A stretch of 64,000 bases of DNA, taken from NCBI GenBank assembly GCA_026120035.1, contig JALRME010000008.1:310001-374000 (forward strand). The letters run 5' to 3'. This DNA comes from Coleophoma eucalyptorum. Its lineage: Eukaryota; Ascomycota; Leotiomycetes; Helotiales; Dermateaceae. The position numbers and the translations under genes were made by a program. The notes under the pieces were generated by a model that saw nothing but the letters and a program-made list of their open reading frames with translations, did not search any database and was not told the DNA's origin. Below are positions 20,561-32,800 of this stretch, piece after piece (the first letter of the stretch is position 1; the number at the start of each line of letters is the position of its first letter).

Positions 20561-21232
20561 TCATTTTTGATAATCTGCGAAACACCAAAAGTTAACAAAT
20601 GTGTTGCTTTTATATCTAATAGCTCCACTAACCTCAGGGGACTCAGGACCAGATAAGTTGTTTTCTAAAAGTTGTTTAAATCGTACTCGCATTACCATGT
20701 TTGATGAAGTGATGATTGAAATAAGGAGCATTGGTTTCCTCTCAAATATGTCACTTAATATACCATACTCCAAGCGCCATCTATGTTAATAAGATATCCC
20801 TATATGAGTTGTTGATAAATATTGAACTTACCATCGGCTGGAAAGCGAATGCGCCAAGAGTATATGCTGTGGAGAGCCAGCTCGCATCTTGTAATCTCTC
20901 CATTTGTGAGGCTATCTCTCCCGCCACAGCAAAGATTATGGTGGTATCTCATTAGTAATCAATTCCTCTAGACAGCAAATTCTTCAGTATGCGGATACCA
21001 CGTTTGAAATACATGACAGATAGGTGAACATACCAAGTAAGAGTACAGCAATGATGCCTAGCACATCGCTGGAATCCTTGGCTCTAGTCGGATAATTTTG
21101 ATGTAGCTTCGGTAATAGAGGTTGTTCTTCATCAATAGAAGCATACTGAGTCACAATTGTTGCTGGCCTCGACTCCTCACGCACAATATCATGAGCATGA
21201 ACGTGGAGTTCTTCCGTTATGACGTCCCCCAT
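20561..21232 (-). pseudogene. Decayed DHA2-type MFS transporter gene
   Basis: Three front exons can be joined. The first, from 21232, ends in DVLGIIAVLLL; the next reads DTTIIFAVAGEIASQMERLQ, then DASWLSTAYTLGAF; the third reads YGILSDIFERKPMLLISI. These are TM1, TM2 and the motif-A loop of fungal 14-TM MFS drug or vacuolar amino-acid transporters. After about residue 130 no frame continues the family: there are many stops and none of the expected TM4-TM14 can be found down to 20300. The gene is truncated or mutated beyond use. Confidence 0.65.
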
Positions 21233-21833
21233 ATTTTAATTGTCAAAAATATCTCTAACTACGAGGCAAAAGGAAGATATATTTGACGTCTATACAAATT
21301 GTCGCCATCAACTACCCTCTCAATAACTTTTGGACTGCTTTTCAAGCCCGCATATTATTACCAGGACTTGTCTTCAAACTGTGGGGACGGAATGAAGACC
21401 GGATAACGGACGGAAAAGTTTTGTCACGTGTGGGGCCCCAGATCCCGCTTCTGTGTACGAACCGGCTGTTCCTAGCTTCGGACATCCATGCTATAATTTG
21501 TATCTAGCCACTACAACCCAGCGAGCCGGTTGATAAGGCCCCTATTTCTTGGGTGCATTTAGTGTGTAGAGCAGTCAAAGATAAGAGAATCTAGAGAAGG
21601 AAGCGTGCCAACCCATTTCTATACCATACCCTCCCATTCAAAAGATAAGGAATGTTTCTCTAACCCATGCCCCAATTACTATATAACTAGCGATCCTGTG
21701 GTAATTAAATGAATGCATCGTGGAAAACATTCAGTTGTGCCCATCTTGTTTCAAGCATAATCAGTCAACATAACTCTTCCCCACATTACTATACCTTGAG
21801 TTCAAGACGTCGTGCGATTCATATAACGGGATC
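21233..21833. other. Promoter region of the ACS-type MFS gene
   Basis: About 600 bases between the divergent starts of the decayed MFS gene and the intact MFS gene. No coding sequence seen. The TATATAAC at about 21678 and pyrimidine-rich leader near 21770 suit the promoter of the plus-strand gene. Confidence 0.4.
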
Positions 21834-23801
21834 ATGAAGGCGGAAGAGTCTAACCGACCTTCAGCCGAAATGGACATCGCCAAACAGGATTCTAGTGTAA
21901 TTGCTGAGGTCTATCCTGTTGACGGCTTTGTTCCAGACTGGACATCCGAGGAAGAGCTCAGAGTGAAGAGAAAGTAAGTCTCGTTATGCATTGGGATTGA
22001 AAACTATGGGACAAGATATTCAATGGGTACAGATGATGGCAGTGCTGACTTGAGATTACATGAAGAATTGATCGAATTGTTCTCCCGATTGTCGTTCTTG
22101 CATTCTTTGCGCTCCAGCTGGATCGAGGCAATCTCAGCAACGCGTTAACCTCTACCATCACGAAAGACCTTCGCATCAACACCAATCAGATCAATACGGG
22201 TTCTCAACTATTTAATGCGGGGATTGTCATACTGGAACTTCCATCCAACGTGTTGATGCAGCACGTAGGAATAATTCTCACCGATCTCCACAGCAAAGTT
22301 TGGTGCTAATATGAACTAGTTTGGGCCACGCAATTGGCTTTCGCTACAGATCTTTGCTTGGGGACTAGTAGCCACCTTCCAGATATTCATGAAAAGTTAT
22401 GGAAGCTTTTTAGGTACTAGAATGCTACTAGGTCTTCTTGAGGCTGGATTTGTGCCGGGTAATCTCTTCGTCTCGACCGAGCATACATCTTCTTAACACT
22501 TTTATAGGTGCTTTATACTATGTGACAAGTTGGTACAAGAGGAGTGAGACCAGCTTTAGAGTCATGATATTTTTTCTTGGTCAAAACTTTGCTTCTGCCA
22601 CTTCAAATCTGATTGCAAGTGGCCTCGTATCACTAGATGGAAAGGCTGGCTTAGCTGGATGGCAATGGATCTTCCTTAGTAAGTACTATTTATCTATCTC
22701 TCGAACACAGCCATCTCCAAAACACAACTCTAACCATATGGCCTCGTAGTTGAAGGAGTCTTCACTCTCTTTGCTGGATGTGTCTTTGTTCTATGCCTCC
22801 CACCTACACTTGGCAACGGTAAACCCTTGATCAGTATGGGCCGCTGGAGCTATTTCACGAAACGCGAGTCACATATCATCATCAATCGAGTGATTTGGGA
22901 TGACCCATCTAAAACGGAAAAGAAGGCCACGATAAAGCTAAAGCATATCGTTGACACTCTTGTCCAGCCAAAAATCTATTTCCATATCGGCGTAACAATG
23001 ATCTCCACCGCTGCAACTCATGGACTGACTGTTTATACGCCGTCTTTAATTAAGAGCTTTGGATTTAGTACCATCAAAGCCAATGCTCTGAATTCTGTTT
23101 GGGCTTATGGAGCGATGATTCTCAATGGTACTCTTGCCTTTACTGGGTATGTCGATGGCTTTGTTTCATAATTTATCAAATTTCACTTTCTCACTGATTC
23201 CGGTGCTAAATCTCAATTGTAGTGATCGAACGGGTCTTCGTGGACCATGTGTTTTGTTCGCAGCTTCGTGGACTCTAATTACTTATTCATGCATGAATAC
23301 TGTGCGATTTCTTCACAGCAAATGGCAAAAATATGCTGTTACCATTTTAGCGAACGTGTCGTACTCCAGTCCCCAGTGAGTAGCTTGGGCATTTCGAAGT
23401 ACATAATTCAGACTAACAAGCAATAGTATTTTAAACGTAGGTTGGATGAGCGTCCATTGCAAATCTCCAGAACAGAGAAGTGTTAGCCAGGCGTGAGTTT
23501 CTCTCTCTCTTTTAAAAAAAAGAAAATATACAATGTTATGCTATCCGGCCTAACACTTTTCAGAATAATCATCATGTCGGCTAGTCTCGGTGGTATCGCT
23601 GGAGGACAGACATTCAGAACAGCAGACGCTCCATTATATATTCATGGTTTTAAAGTCATTACATGCATGGCTGCTGGAATATGGGCTACTGCAGCTATTC
23701 TGACATTGTGGTATTTCTTTGAAGAGAGACAGGCAATGAAAGTCCTAGAAACTTCAAACGATGATCTAGAACTTGACAATACTGACATCAGGAAGAAATA
23801 A
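21834..23801 (+). CDS. MFS anion:cation symporter (allantoate permease-like)
   Basis: Eight exons (21834..21973, 22066..22264, 22320..22458, 22508..22678, 22750..23146, 23223..23375, 23427..23492, 23564..23801) all agree in phase and give 500 residues. The core starts KIDRIVLPIVVLAFFALQ then LDRGNLSNA, the typical TM1 of the fungal ACS family (Dal5/Tna1/Liz1 group), which take up anionic organic compounds such as allantoate, nicotinate or pantothenate with protons. TM4-5 have RMLLGLLEAGFVPG then GALYYVTSWYKR, also family-typical. The ATG gives a 45-residue acidic cytoplasmic tail, normal for the group. The exact substrate is unknown. It is apparently intact. Confidence 0.9.
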
Positions 23802-24100
23802 GCTGGACTTAATGGCATTTTAGCTAGAGGTAGTTCATCACATGGTAACCTAATCTACAGAACACATGATATCACTCTCTGATCTTCCTATATAGGTAGT
23901 TACACAGCTTCAAGTTATAATACAAGTTTGCAATACCAAATACTCTATTCTACTGCTCCAAGTGTAGCATACTCTCATATCAGTTGAGTTCCCGTATTAC
24001 TTGAATTTGTCTAGACGGCATTCTTTTCAACCCGTTTCTAACACTTCAATTCAGTATATCATCCAAAAGTATATTACATATTAAATAAGTTTAAGCCTTC

Positions 24101-25015
24101 CTATGCCTTTCCATGGTTGCTGGACTCCTTCGCCCATTTAACAAAATCTTGCATCTCCGGGTTGATCCTCCTACATTCTGCGACATCGGCACCATATCCC
24201 GTCTCATCAAACCACTTCCACATCAAGCGATTATCTGTAATCATAATCTTAGTGACGTATCCCAGTAGTCCAAATGTAGTTGGCAAGTTCGTCCCGAACA
24301 TATCTTTGAACTTGGAATTCGCTTCCGCAAAGGTAAGCTCGTCACCCGCCAGGGAAATGGCCCGGTTCTTATACTCGTCGGGATTCTCCAAGGCCTTCGC
24401 CGCAAAGATGCCGATGTCCTTCACGGAAACCACCTGCAGCTTATTGTTCTTTTCCATCGCCGACCACCAGGACGCCGCGACCTTGCCGAGGAAGCCAGCG
24501 TCGAAATTATCCACAAAGCACACCGGCCGTAAGATGGTCCACGACATACCCACCTTCGCGGCCTCTGCCTTTAGATGCAGCTCGACATTATGCTTCGTGA
24601 TGAAATGGGGCACGTAGGTTGGGTTCGTGTCCGACTTGCTTCCCCCGCGATCGACCGAGGTGAAGACAAAGTGCTTCACACCGTTCAGCACGGCGGCGTC
24701 GATCAGGGCCTTGCCTTGGACCTCCTCAATGCCGGCCTCGCTCTTCTTCAAGCTGGGAATCGTCACGGCAAAGACGGCGTCGATGGGCTCGCCAATGGCT
24801 TTGAAGAGGGCGGGCGCATCCTCCATCTGGCCCTTGACCGGTTTAATGTTCGTTGATCTGGCGACTAACCGTTGAGCGGAGGGTGAATCGGGATCTCGCG
24901 TGGGAGCGAATATTTTGAAGGAAGAACTAGCGGGTGAAGCGAGGAGGGCGTTGACGACGGCACCACCTTGTTTCCCCGTCGCTCCAATGACGAGGATACG
25001 CCGAATCGCAGACAT
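24101..25015 (-). CDS. NmrA-like NAD(P)-binding protein
   Basis: A single frame of 304 residues. It opens ILVIGATGKQGGAVVNALL, a Rossmann nucleotide-binding loop (GxxGxxG), and follows the NmrA-like pattern of atypical short-chain dehydrogenases: VFAVTIPS after strand 4, KHFVFTSVDRGG, and WTILRPVCFVDNF. The SDR catalytic Tyr-x3-Lys is not obvious, as usual for NmrA relatives, which act as redox sensors or as isoflavone-reductase-like enzymes. GC content and codon use are richer than the flanks. It is divergent from a second NmrA-like gene. The 3' end of this gene has been copied to 12110-12316. Confidence 0.9.
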   Translation of the reverse strand: MSAIRRILVIGATGKQGGAVVNALLASPASSSFKIFAPTRDPDSPSAQRLVARSTNIKPVKGQMEDAPALFKAIGEPIDAVFAVTIPSLKKSEAGIEEVQGKALIDAAVLNGVKHFVFTSVDRGGSKSDTNPTYVPHFITKHNVELHLKAEAAKVGMSWTILRPVCFVDNFDAGFLGKVAASWWSAMEKNNKLQVVSVKDIGIFAAKALENPDEYKNRAISLAGDELTFAEANSKFKDMFGTNLPTTFGLLGYVTKIMITDNRLMWKWFDETGYGADVAECRRINPEMQDFVKWAKESSNHGKA

Positions 25016-25807
25016 GGTGGGAATTCGATCGAGTTACTGTGATGGAGATGATGGGTTGAGAAACAATGAGCTGGCTGATGTTTCGTTGAAAGCAGTTGCG
25101 AGGTAGTGAGAGGTAGGTTGATCAAGCTCATAAACGAACGATGACTGGACAGAGCAGGATTGAGAGGACATGGTGCATTTCATTATATAGAAACTCTACA
25201 TAAACAGGAAGAAATCAGCCGATGCATAAGGAGGAATGAGCCGAGCAATCTCAGTGCTGAGTGATTTGCAGCGTTAGTAAAGTCAAATGCCAGCTTATGA
25301 AATCCAAAGTGGTCGGTCGGAGCGTAAACTTGGCCGACACAGCCAAAATTTCGTCCGAACTCTCTGCAGCCGGCCGACTCCAACGGCTGCATTGGCGAGG
25401 CTGGCAAGGGGATGCGGCCTTCAGAGCTGTTATTGTCCCGAACCCCGCAAATGCCGGCAGTCGTAAATTCTGCGAGAGAGCATCCTGGTCTGATGCCGGT
25501 CAGTTTGGCTAAGCGGTCCGAAAGATATGGATTCGCTATTGTCATGAAAGTATCAATGAAACTTCCGATGTGCGATGCTCATGCTGAGTTCGGATTACAT
25601 ACCCATCCATTGAATCCATTTGGTCATGTGAGCTCGTTGCAGCTGTATATAAATGGGCAGCTCAAAACCTGAATCTACCTATTATTCTTCTCGAACTATC
25701 GCTGGATCAAGTTTGAATAGTCTCCTATCTCTCTACTGTTTTTTATTTCTTTTGGCAAGATTTAGAACCACTAAACCGCCATCATCACCCGTCTTTACCT
25801 TCCCAAA
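25016..25807. promoter_or_regulatory. Divergent promoter of two NmrA-like genes
   Basis: About 790 bases between two divergent paralogous genes. The part 25305-25400 is unusually rich in CGG/CCG triplets: GGTCGGTCGG at 25311, GGCCGAC at 25332 and the palindrome CGGCCG at 25371. Such clustered CGG elements are what Zn2Cys6 regulators bind; a gene for one starts at 27557. TATATAAA at about 25646 fits a TATA box for the plus-strand gene. Confidence 0.45.
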
Positions 25808-26868
25808 ATGTCAAAGCTAGTTACTGTATTTGGTGCAACCGGCAACCAAGGTGGCTCGGTCATAAGGACACTTCTGGCCCATACTGCCCTCCGTCAAGAG
25901 TTCAAGATTCGGGGTATAACCCGTGATGTGACCAAGCCAGCTGCTCAGAGTCTGGAAAACCTGGGCATTGAGATGAAAAGCGTACGATACTAGCTGACTT
26001 GTTTACCCTGTTTCTAGAAAAATAAAGTTCTGACCGACAATTCATAGGCCGATATGGATTCTAAGGCGTCCCTGCTTGAAGCCATCCGTGGTTCGCACAC
26101 GGTGTTTCTTGTTACGACGCCAAATTGGGGCGCTGGTCCCCATGACAGCGAACTCGTCCACGGTAAAAATGTGGCCGATGTAGCGAAGGAGTGTGGGGTG
26201 CAGCACCTCATCTTCTCCTCCCTTCTCAACGTAACTGAGACATCTAACGGTCGTCTTACGCACGTTCCGCACTTTGATCAGAAGGCGGAAGTTGAGAAGT
26301 ATATTCGTTCGACGGGAGTGCCATGTACCTTTGTTCTCGCAGGGTATTTCATGATGAATTACGTTCAGTTTGGAATGTTAAAGAAAGGAGAGGATGGCGT
26401 GTACTCATTGGTGTACCCTGTCGGGCCAGAGGCGAAGTTTCCCCTGATTGATATTGTGTCCGACCTAGGTACGTGTGATCAATTAGGCCCCGTGAATACG
26501 ATAGCGAATGTTGAAGCTGACTCGCTGTAGGCAAATACGTTGTCGCGGCCATGGAACAGCGCACCAAAGTTCTTGGCGCCCAGATTCTCGCCGCCGCGGA
26601 CTACTACACGCCATATCGTATCATTTCCGAGTTCGAAGAAGTCACGGGGAAGAAAGGGCGGTTCGTACAGGTTGATGCCGCAACCTATCAGAGCTTTTTG
26701 CCGCCGGCCATGGGCGAGGAGATGCTAGAAAACCATTTGTTCATTGAGGAGCCAGGGTACTATGGCGGCCAAAGTTTAAAAGAGAGCCAAGACCTGCTCG
26801 TCGAGGTGAGCTTGAAAGCCGTCAGCTGGAAGGAATACTTGCAGGCAAATTTGGCTGTCTTTAAGTAG
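25808..26868 (+). CDS. NmrA-like NAD(P)-binding protein, second copy
   Basis: Exons 25808..25981, 26048..26468 and 26531..26868 agree in phase and encode 310 residues. It starts KLVTVFGATGNQGGSVIRTL with the Rossmann GxxGxxG loop, followed by the NmrA-type blocks VFLVTTPNWG, HLIFSSLLNV and FVLAGYFMMNY. This is a separate subgroup from its divergent neighbour, closer to the HSCARG/NmrA proteins with LLNVTETSNGRL-type segments. Role: NADP(H)-sensing regulator or reductase; no substrate can be read. The shared promoter suggests joint control of the two genes. Confidence 0.9.
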
Positions 26869-27556
26869 ACCAAATTTCCGTAGTTGTAGATCGCATGTCA
26901 GTTGGATGTCTTACCCCAGTGACAAGGCCTAGGATAATCGATTATACGAAACTAAGTCTTAAAGTCTACCGCGTGAAGGCTGTATAGAAACTGCAAACTA
27001 CTCGGCAAACCGAACCCGAAGAAGATTCCAACGGCACGGCTTCGGCGTTGGACGCTGCATAGATGCAAACCGGTACGGGTTATCGTCGAGCTGGCTATAA
27101 TGCAATCCGTTTAAGGTTGCGTGGCCATGCCTCCATGGGTACTGCAGGATCGTATTGCACCGTTGATTGGACGTCGTATCACGTAATCATGCTAATTTGG
27201 CACATTTCTCCCCTCGCTTGCCCTCGGTCAAACTATACATAAACTGGGACGACACACTTCTGTGACATCGTAGGACCTGGGCATGACTACCGTCTCCTTT
27301 TGCGCCAACCACACACAAATACTTGTTGTGATCGTCTTTATGTGCTTTCGGTCCCGACGGTAACTACCTCCATCATCCTATCCGCCTGTGTCTTAAGGCC
27401 CTTCGCTCTTTGCTCACATGAATGGCCATCCTTGCTCAGTATCGGCCAACGGACAATCGTGGATTCATAGAATTGGAGCCAAGAGTTTGCCGCGAAAAGA
27501 CGAACACATTCTTATTCTTACCAAGACGGACAGATGATCATATCATCGCATCCGGC
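26869..27556. other. Intergenic region before a Zn2Cys6 gene
   Basis: About 690 bases with no recognisable gene. Pyrimidine-rich sequence near 27290-27410 suits a promoter and leader for the downstream regulator. An in-frame ATG at 27422 could extend that protein by 45 residues. Confidence 0.4.
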
Positions 27557-29681
27557 ATGGCCACCCTGGACACCAACATAGCCTGCAGCAACTGCCGTAA
27601 GGGCAAGCTGAAGTGTGATCGCGAAAGACCTAGTTGTAGTAGATGTATTAAACAGTCGAGAACCTGTGAATATCCACAGCGTAAGCGGCAAAAGAAATCT
27701 AAGAGAAGAAATTACAAAGACATAGAGGCCCGATTATGTAGGTTATTTGTGCTGGGTTATTTACGTATGACCAAACCTAACCCATTGAAGCTCAGGTAGA
27801 GGGCCTCCTTCAAGGAAGTGTTGAACAACTCACTACCAAACCACTGCCTATATTGACAAGAGAACCGAGTATTTCGGATAGGTTGGAATCTTCAAATTAT
27901 GATATGGGCTTCGACGAGACTCCTGGGTTTGATTCAACAGCATCAAATGACCAAAGTATACGTGGGGAAAATCCCGAATTCACCGAAATTCTTGGCCTTG
28001 GTCGGTTTGAGCAGCTTCCTCCCCGGCGCATCATCGAAGATTTGTAAGAACAAGAAGTTTAGCTCTGCTTAACGATGCCTTTTTGTTAATGTTCGCAGGA
28101 CAAATCTTTACTTTGATAAAGTCCATCCTATTATTCCTATTATACACCATTCTCGATATACAACATCGCTCTATTTGCCACCTCATATGGCTCCACCAAT
28201 GTGTCTACAGTACACGGTTATGGCTTTAGCAGCCACTTTATCCGACCAGCACGCTCACCTTGCCATGGTCTTCTATCAGAGAGCAAGGCATTATGCCGGA
28301 TCCGACGAGATGCAGGTATGTAGTCATACACGATTCTCTGGCGCTACTGAAATCTTATTTCGCAGGCACGAAGAGAAAGTTTTATTACCTTAGCTCATGC
28401 ACAAACTTGGGTGTTGCTTGCCACGTTTGAAAGTCGACGTATGCTCTTTGATAGAGCCGCTATGAGTATTGCTCGGAGCGTGAGGATTGCTCAAATATTA
28501 GATTTGCATCGTCTTGATGCAACCGTGGGATCCTGGAGTGATGCGTCGCGCAGCTCGCGTCTAGCTGGTGACCGGTGCAAATTGGAAGAGAAGAGGAGAA
28601 CCTTCTGGGGCATTTACTTCACCGATCGCCTCGCCAGTAGTAGTACCAACTGGCCAGCTTTAATCAACGAGCGAGATGTACGTCTGATGAATATGATCAC
28701 GGTATCGAAGTTTGGCTAATCGGTTCCAGATCGAAACCAATCTTCCCGCATCAGAGGAGGCATTCGTGCAGGATGTGGAGGAGAAGACAGGCTCGTTTGC
28801 TGAAGCCTTGCGCGTTGGTGCATCAAGCTACTCCTCGTTTGCTGGGAAGATACTGGTATCGTACGTGCTTAGTTGCAATCTTGCACACAGCTATAAATTC
28901 CACGGGAATGACCACCCAGAAGACATCAAGAACGGCGCGTTCTGGAAAAGCCATCGGGAATCCATTGATACAGTAACGATTATGTTATTCTTTCTTCCGG
29001 AGGCCCTTCGGCTCCCCGAGCATCTTCAGGATCAGAACGCGATCTTTGTTAACCTAAACCTCCTTGCCTCAAGTATTTGTCTTCACTGGGCTGCGGTCAA
29101 CCAGATTATAGAGAGTGATTTGTCGCCGGAATTTCTCTTAGAAAACAAAAGTCGGCTGCTCCCCATCGCAGGGGAAATGTTAAGCATTCTACGCATGCTA
29201 TCCCCTTCTAATACTGGTCGGGAAGACCCCTTTATCGTGTTCCCAGTTTATATAGCCGCTTTGGTATACCTGCAAGATTTCAAAGAAACGGGGAACGGTG
29301 ACAGCAGAGATAATCTATACTTCTTGCTCAATACGATAAACTCTATCGGGAAGAAGCATGCGGTGACTCGGTCGTTCGCGCTGCAGCTTCTTCTCGACAT
29401 CAAACAAAGTGGGATCGAATTCGGGTTAATCAAAACGGTACGACAAATCTTCAGCCAGCCCTGCACATCATATTGACTTTTATTGTTAGTTGACCCAGCG
29501 GACCCCTTCGGCTTTTACAGCTCCGAAAAGCAATCCAAGTGAGACCAGTTCATCGGTGACCTTCTGCCCCATATTACGACCGCATGTTTCGACCCCACCA
29601 AATAATCCTCCTTCTACTCCCGAGATCACGGCTCTTGGTCCTCTGTTTACTGCTGTTCCCGGTTTTAACAATCGGTTTTAA
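27557..29681 (+). CDS. Zn2Cys6 transcription factor with Fungal_trans domain
   Basis: Exons 27557..27748, 27796..28043, 28099..28315, 28366..28677, 28730..29437 and 29490..29681 agree in phase; 622 residues. The zinc cluster is ACSNCRKGKLKCDRERPSC (cysteines at 10, 13, 20, 27, 30, 37) followed by the basic tail PQRKRQKKSKRR. The Fungal_trans domain has LYFDKVHPIIPIIH, then LARSVRIAQILDLHRL-type sequence and KRRTFWGIYFTDRLAS. I chose the ATG at 27557 because it puts the zinc cluster near the N-terminus as usual. The first donor (27749, GTGCTG) is weak. The C-terminus is shifted by a 13-bp tandem duplication at 29661-29686, so the protein ends early; the old frame runs on to 29823. Confidence 0.85.
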
Positions 29682-29686
29682 CAATC
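29661..29686 (+). repeat. 13-bp tandem duplication in a coding exon
   Basis: GGTTTTAACAATC occurs twice back to back (29661-29673 and 29674-29686). Because 13 is not a multiple of three, the second copy changes frame and brings a TAA stop at 29679-29681. With one copy the frame would continue for about 46 more codons to the TAA at 29821-29823. Confidence 0.95.
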
Positions 29687-29823
29687 CACGCCAGACAGCA
29701 ACTTATCCGTTGTCGACCAATTCAGTACCTAGTTTAGAACAAATTTCTGGCCCTCCATTTGATGCAACGTCCTCTCCGGGCTATGCTTTCAACTTTTCAG
29801 GACTTGGCAATAGCGACGTTTAA

Positions 29824-32800
29824 TGACCGGAGCGATAATTTTGTACAATACAATAGAGGGCGAGATAGAGCGCCTAAACTAGAGGATATAAATCTAACAA
29901 TACTTTGATGTATACGTGCCTGCTACCTATAATAGACTCTGAATGGCCAAGTAACTCTGAAAGATCACCATATGTGTTATAATATGCTACTTGATTTGTC
30001 ACAATAACCGACCTACAATCCAAGAGAGACTACAACATTCATTCCTGAGATCGAATAGTTATATGCGGCCCAGCTAGCCAATTCACCATAGAATTCGACA
30101 CCATAGAGAAATATTGAGGCTTTTCAACTTCTGCATGATGCTAAAGTTTATGAGGATCTGGCCAGCAAGGACTAGGCGTGAGTCTTTCAAGCTACTACAA
30201 AGCCTGAGAAGTTTTATGACTGAAACGCAATATAGAACTCAATTTGGATACACATGGGGCAGAATCTCGACAATCGAGCTCACTTGACCGTTTTGCAAAA
30301 CTTTGAAACTCTTTCATAAAATACTAATGGCCTAACTTCTCTTATAATCAATTACCCTCGCTGCTGTACAAGACCGTTCTCCGGTTTGCTCAATACAAGC
30401 TTGCGAAATTCTTCTGAGACTCTATAGCTTTAGTTTCTTTCAGGTACTCCTTAACTAAAAATCATATATTGACTAACAGGATCGCCGTTGTTATAGTAAT
30501 CATACTAAGTAGTGGTGTAGAAAGATAGTCTAGAATAGATAGGTATATTTATTCATCACAGAGTAGAAATTAACAAGTTAGTGTGGTAAGCCCCATCACC
30601 AATAACAATAGCTATTGCTTGGAACAATTGTAATACATTACAATTTCTTTTGGACTATAACATAGATATAAAGCTCTATAACTAAGGGAGAAGCAATTTA
30701 CTAAATGTAACTACCATTAGTAGTTATTCTATTATAAAATCGTTTTTATGAACGGGTTATCGTAGATAGGAAGAGATTTATACTTCAATTCTTTGTTATA
30801 CGTTACAAGAATGTGGAATCAGCCAGTCATGTGACCATGAGGTAGGCACCTACCACTAGATATCATAGTCAATCCAATCTCTATTAATCTCCAGAGTCAT
30901 TGTTCACCAAATAATTAGTAATACCTACAAATGTGTAAATAGAAATATATTAGATGTTGAATCCCCCCCCCCCCGGGTGTCATGTGACTATTTGGGACGC
31001 ACGTGCAGATCAATAGGTCGTCTAGGCAGTCCTCACTTTCATTCTACATAGTTGATATATAGTCAATGTTACCTCCATCGATGCTCTCAGTATCATTCAT
31101 TACAAATTTACAAAGAAAAGTCCCATAGCTTCGGCTATTATATATGTCTAGCAGATTATTATTTCAGCTATTTAGAGTAAATCCTGGCAAGAGATAGACG
31201 ACTATTTTAGCATGATCCATGTCAATTACAGAAGAAGTTCGAAAGAAATATACCTTATACACATTCGCAAGTATAACCCCAACCATTTTAAGAATTCCTT
31301 CATAGCGCTGATAGGGAAAAGCCCACCCAGTAGTCTTCACAGCTTTTTGGGAATACCATCCGAGCTTCGGATAAGCTCGCTCGGCCGCTAATCGTATGCT
31401 TGCGCGATGTCACAGTGTCCGAGCCCCACACAGGATGCACCCCCGAAGGCTGAATTGGGCAAGTTCTAGAACAAGCATTGAGGGAGATTCTAGCGTCCAT
31501 GCGACATCTGTCTAATACCTCGGCGTCGGTGTTGGCCTTGGCAGACTGTGAAACCACCAATATTGCGGCTTAGTATGTTAAGCGAGTTAATACAGGAGAT
31601 CCCTCGGGACAAAGAAGCGACCCATTAATGGATGATTATCCTCGCTATAAGGAGCCATATCAAAGAGAGGAGACCCAGGAATAATGTTTATGGATACTCG
31701 GGAAGCACGTTTATATGAAAAGAGGCATTAAAATAGTGACTTGTGACTAAATTGAAAAGAGTAATACAAAAATGAACAGAAGCAGGGAGGCGGGTACGGT
31801 GTTGTATGGGACATCGTTCACTAGTATGCTTGGCTCAGTACGGCCGAAGGGAAAGGAACGTATGAGATTTGGAAGAAAGCCAAGATTGAGAGATCTGGTG
31901 GATTTGTCTCTGTATTTCGTTTGAATATCGCGAAGGTAAGATGCATAGGACGGTACACGATGTTTATACAGGTGGGGTGCTTTGTATGGGGATTACTTTG
32001 ATGAAATCCCTGCTTCTGATGCCATTGCTGTGCTTCATGCAACCCCCCTCCCAATGCTAGGGTGGGGTGGTGGCCGAAGGTTCATCGCTTGGCCTTACAG
32101 GATGGATACCGTGTAATGCAGATCAAGTCTAGGTCCCCAAGGTGTAGAAATCATAACTTGTATTGTAGGTTTCGTCGGTTCCCGCCGCATTCGAGCCTGC
32201 GCCGGTAAGAAGGGTCATGGTGATACGAGTGTTGTGCTCTTGTAGAGCACAATCTTTGCCCAATTCCAAGAACTACTGGGCTAGAACCCATCGTCCCAAT
32301 AGGGGAGATAATGCGCAAGATTTACTGCTAGTATCAAATTGGAATTAAGAGGCTTATCCGCACTGTTGGACTAAGAAAATGCTCGTGATAGATTTGCCCG
32401 GATCGTCATCCTCGTTTAAACCTTATTCTGCGACGTGCAAGTTTGCTTGGTCGATTGCATTCTGGTGCAAACCTAGTCCCAAAAAGGATGCATTCGGGTT
32501 TCTCTTCATGCATTACATGAACAAGCTGTCACTGAGCACAAGCTGTTCGCTTCTGACATGCGACGAACTTGGGTTTCTTTCGATCTACATCGAGGGGCGG
32601 AACCGGACCTGAAAAATCAATGCTAAATAAAACCACCACATCCGAGCGTATGGGCTGATTGGTTCTCTGGACAATCAAAAAAATACCCCCCTCAGAGATG
32701 AAGGAACCTGCCTAATAAATCTGAAAAGAAAGTTGTAGCAAAGGTCAAGACAAGAGATAAAAAATTCAATATAGGTTACTGCTTCTTTGAATAAACAATC

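Noticed and set aside
24117..24875. Three plus-strand frames opposite the NmrA-like gene
   Set aside because: GC-rich antisense shadows; the minus-strand Rossmann frame explains the sequence fully.
31300..32612. Short frames in the desert between the regulator and the carbonic anhydrase
   Set aside because: No motifs, no splice partners, normal for random AT-rich DNA; no transposase, integrase or terminal repeats found.
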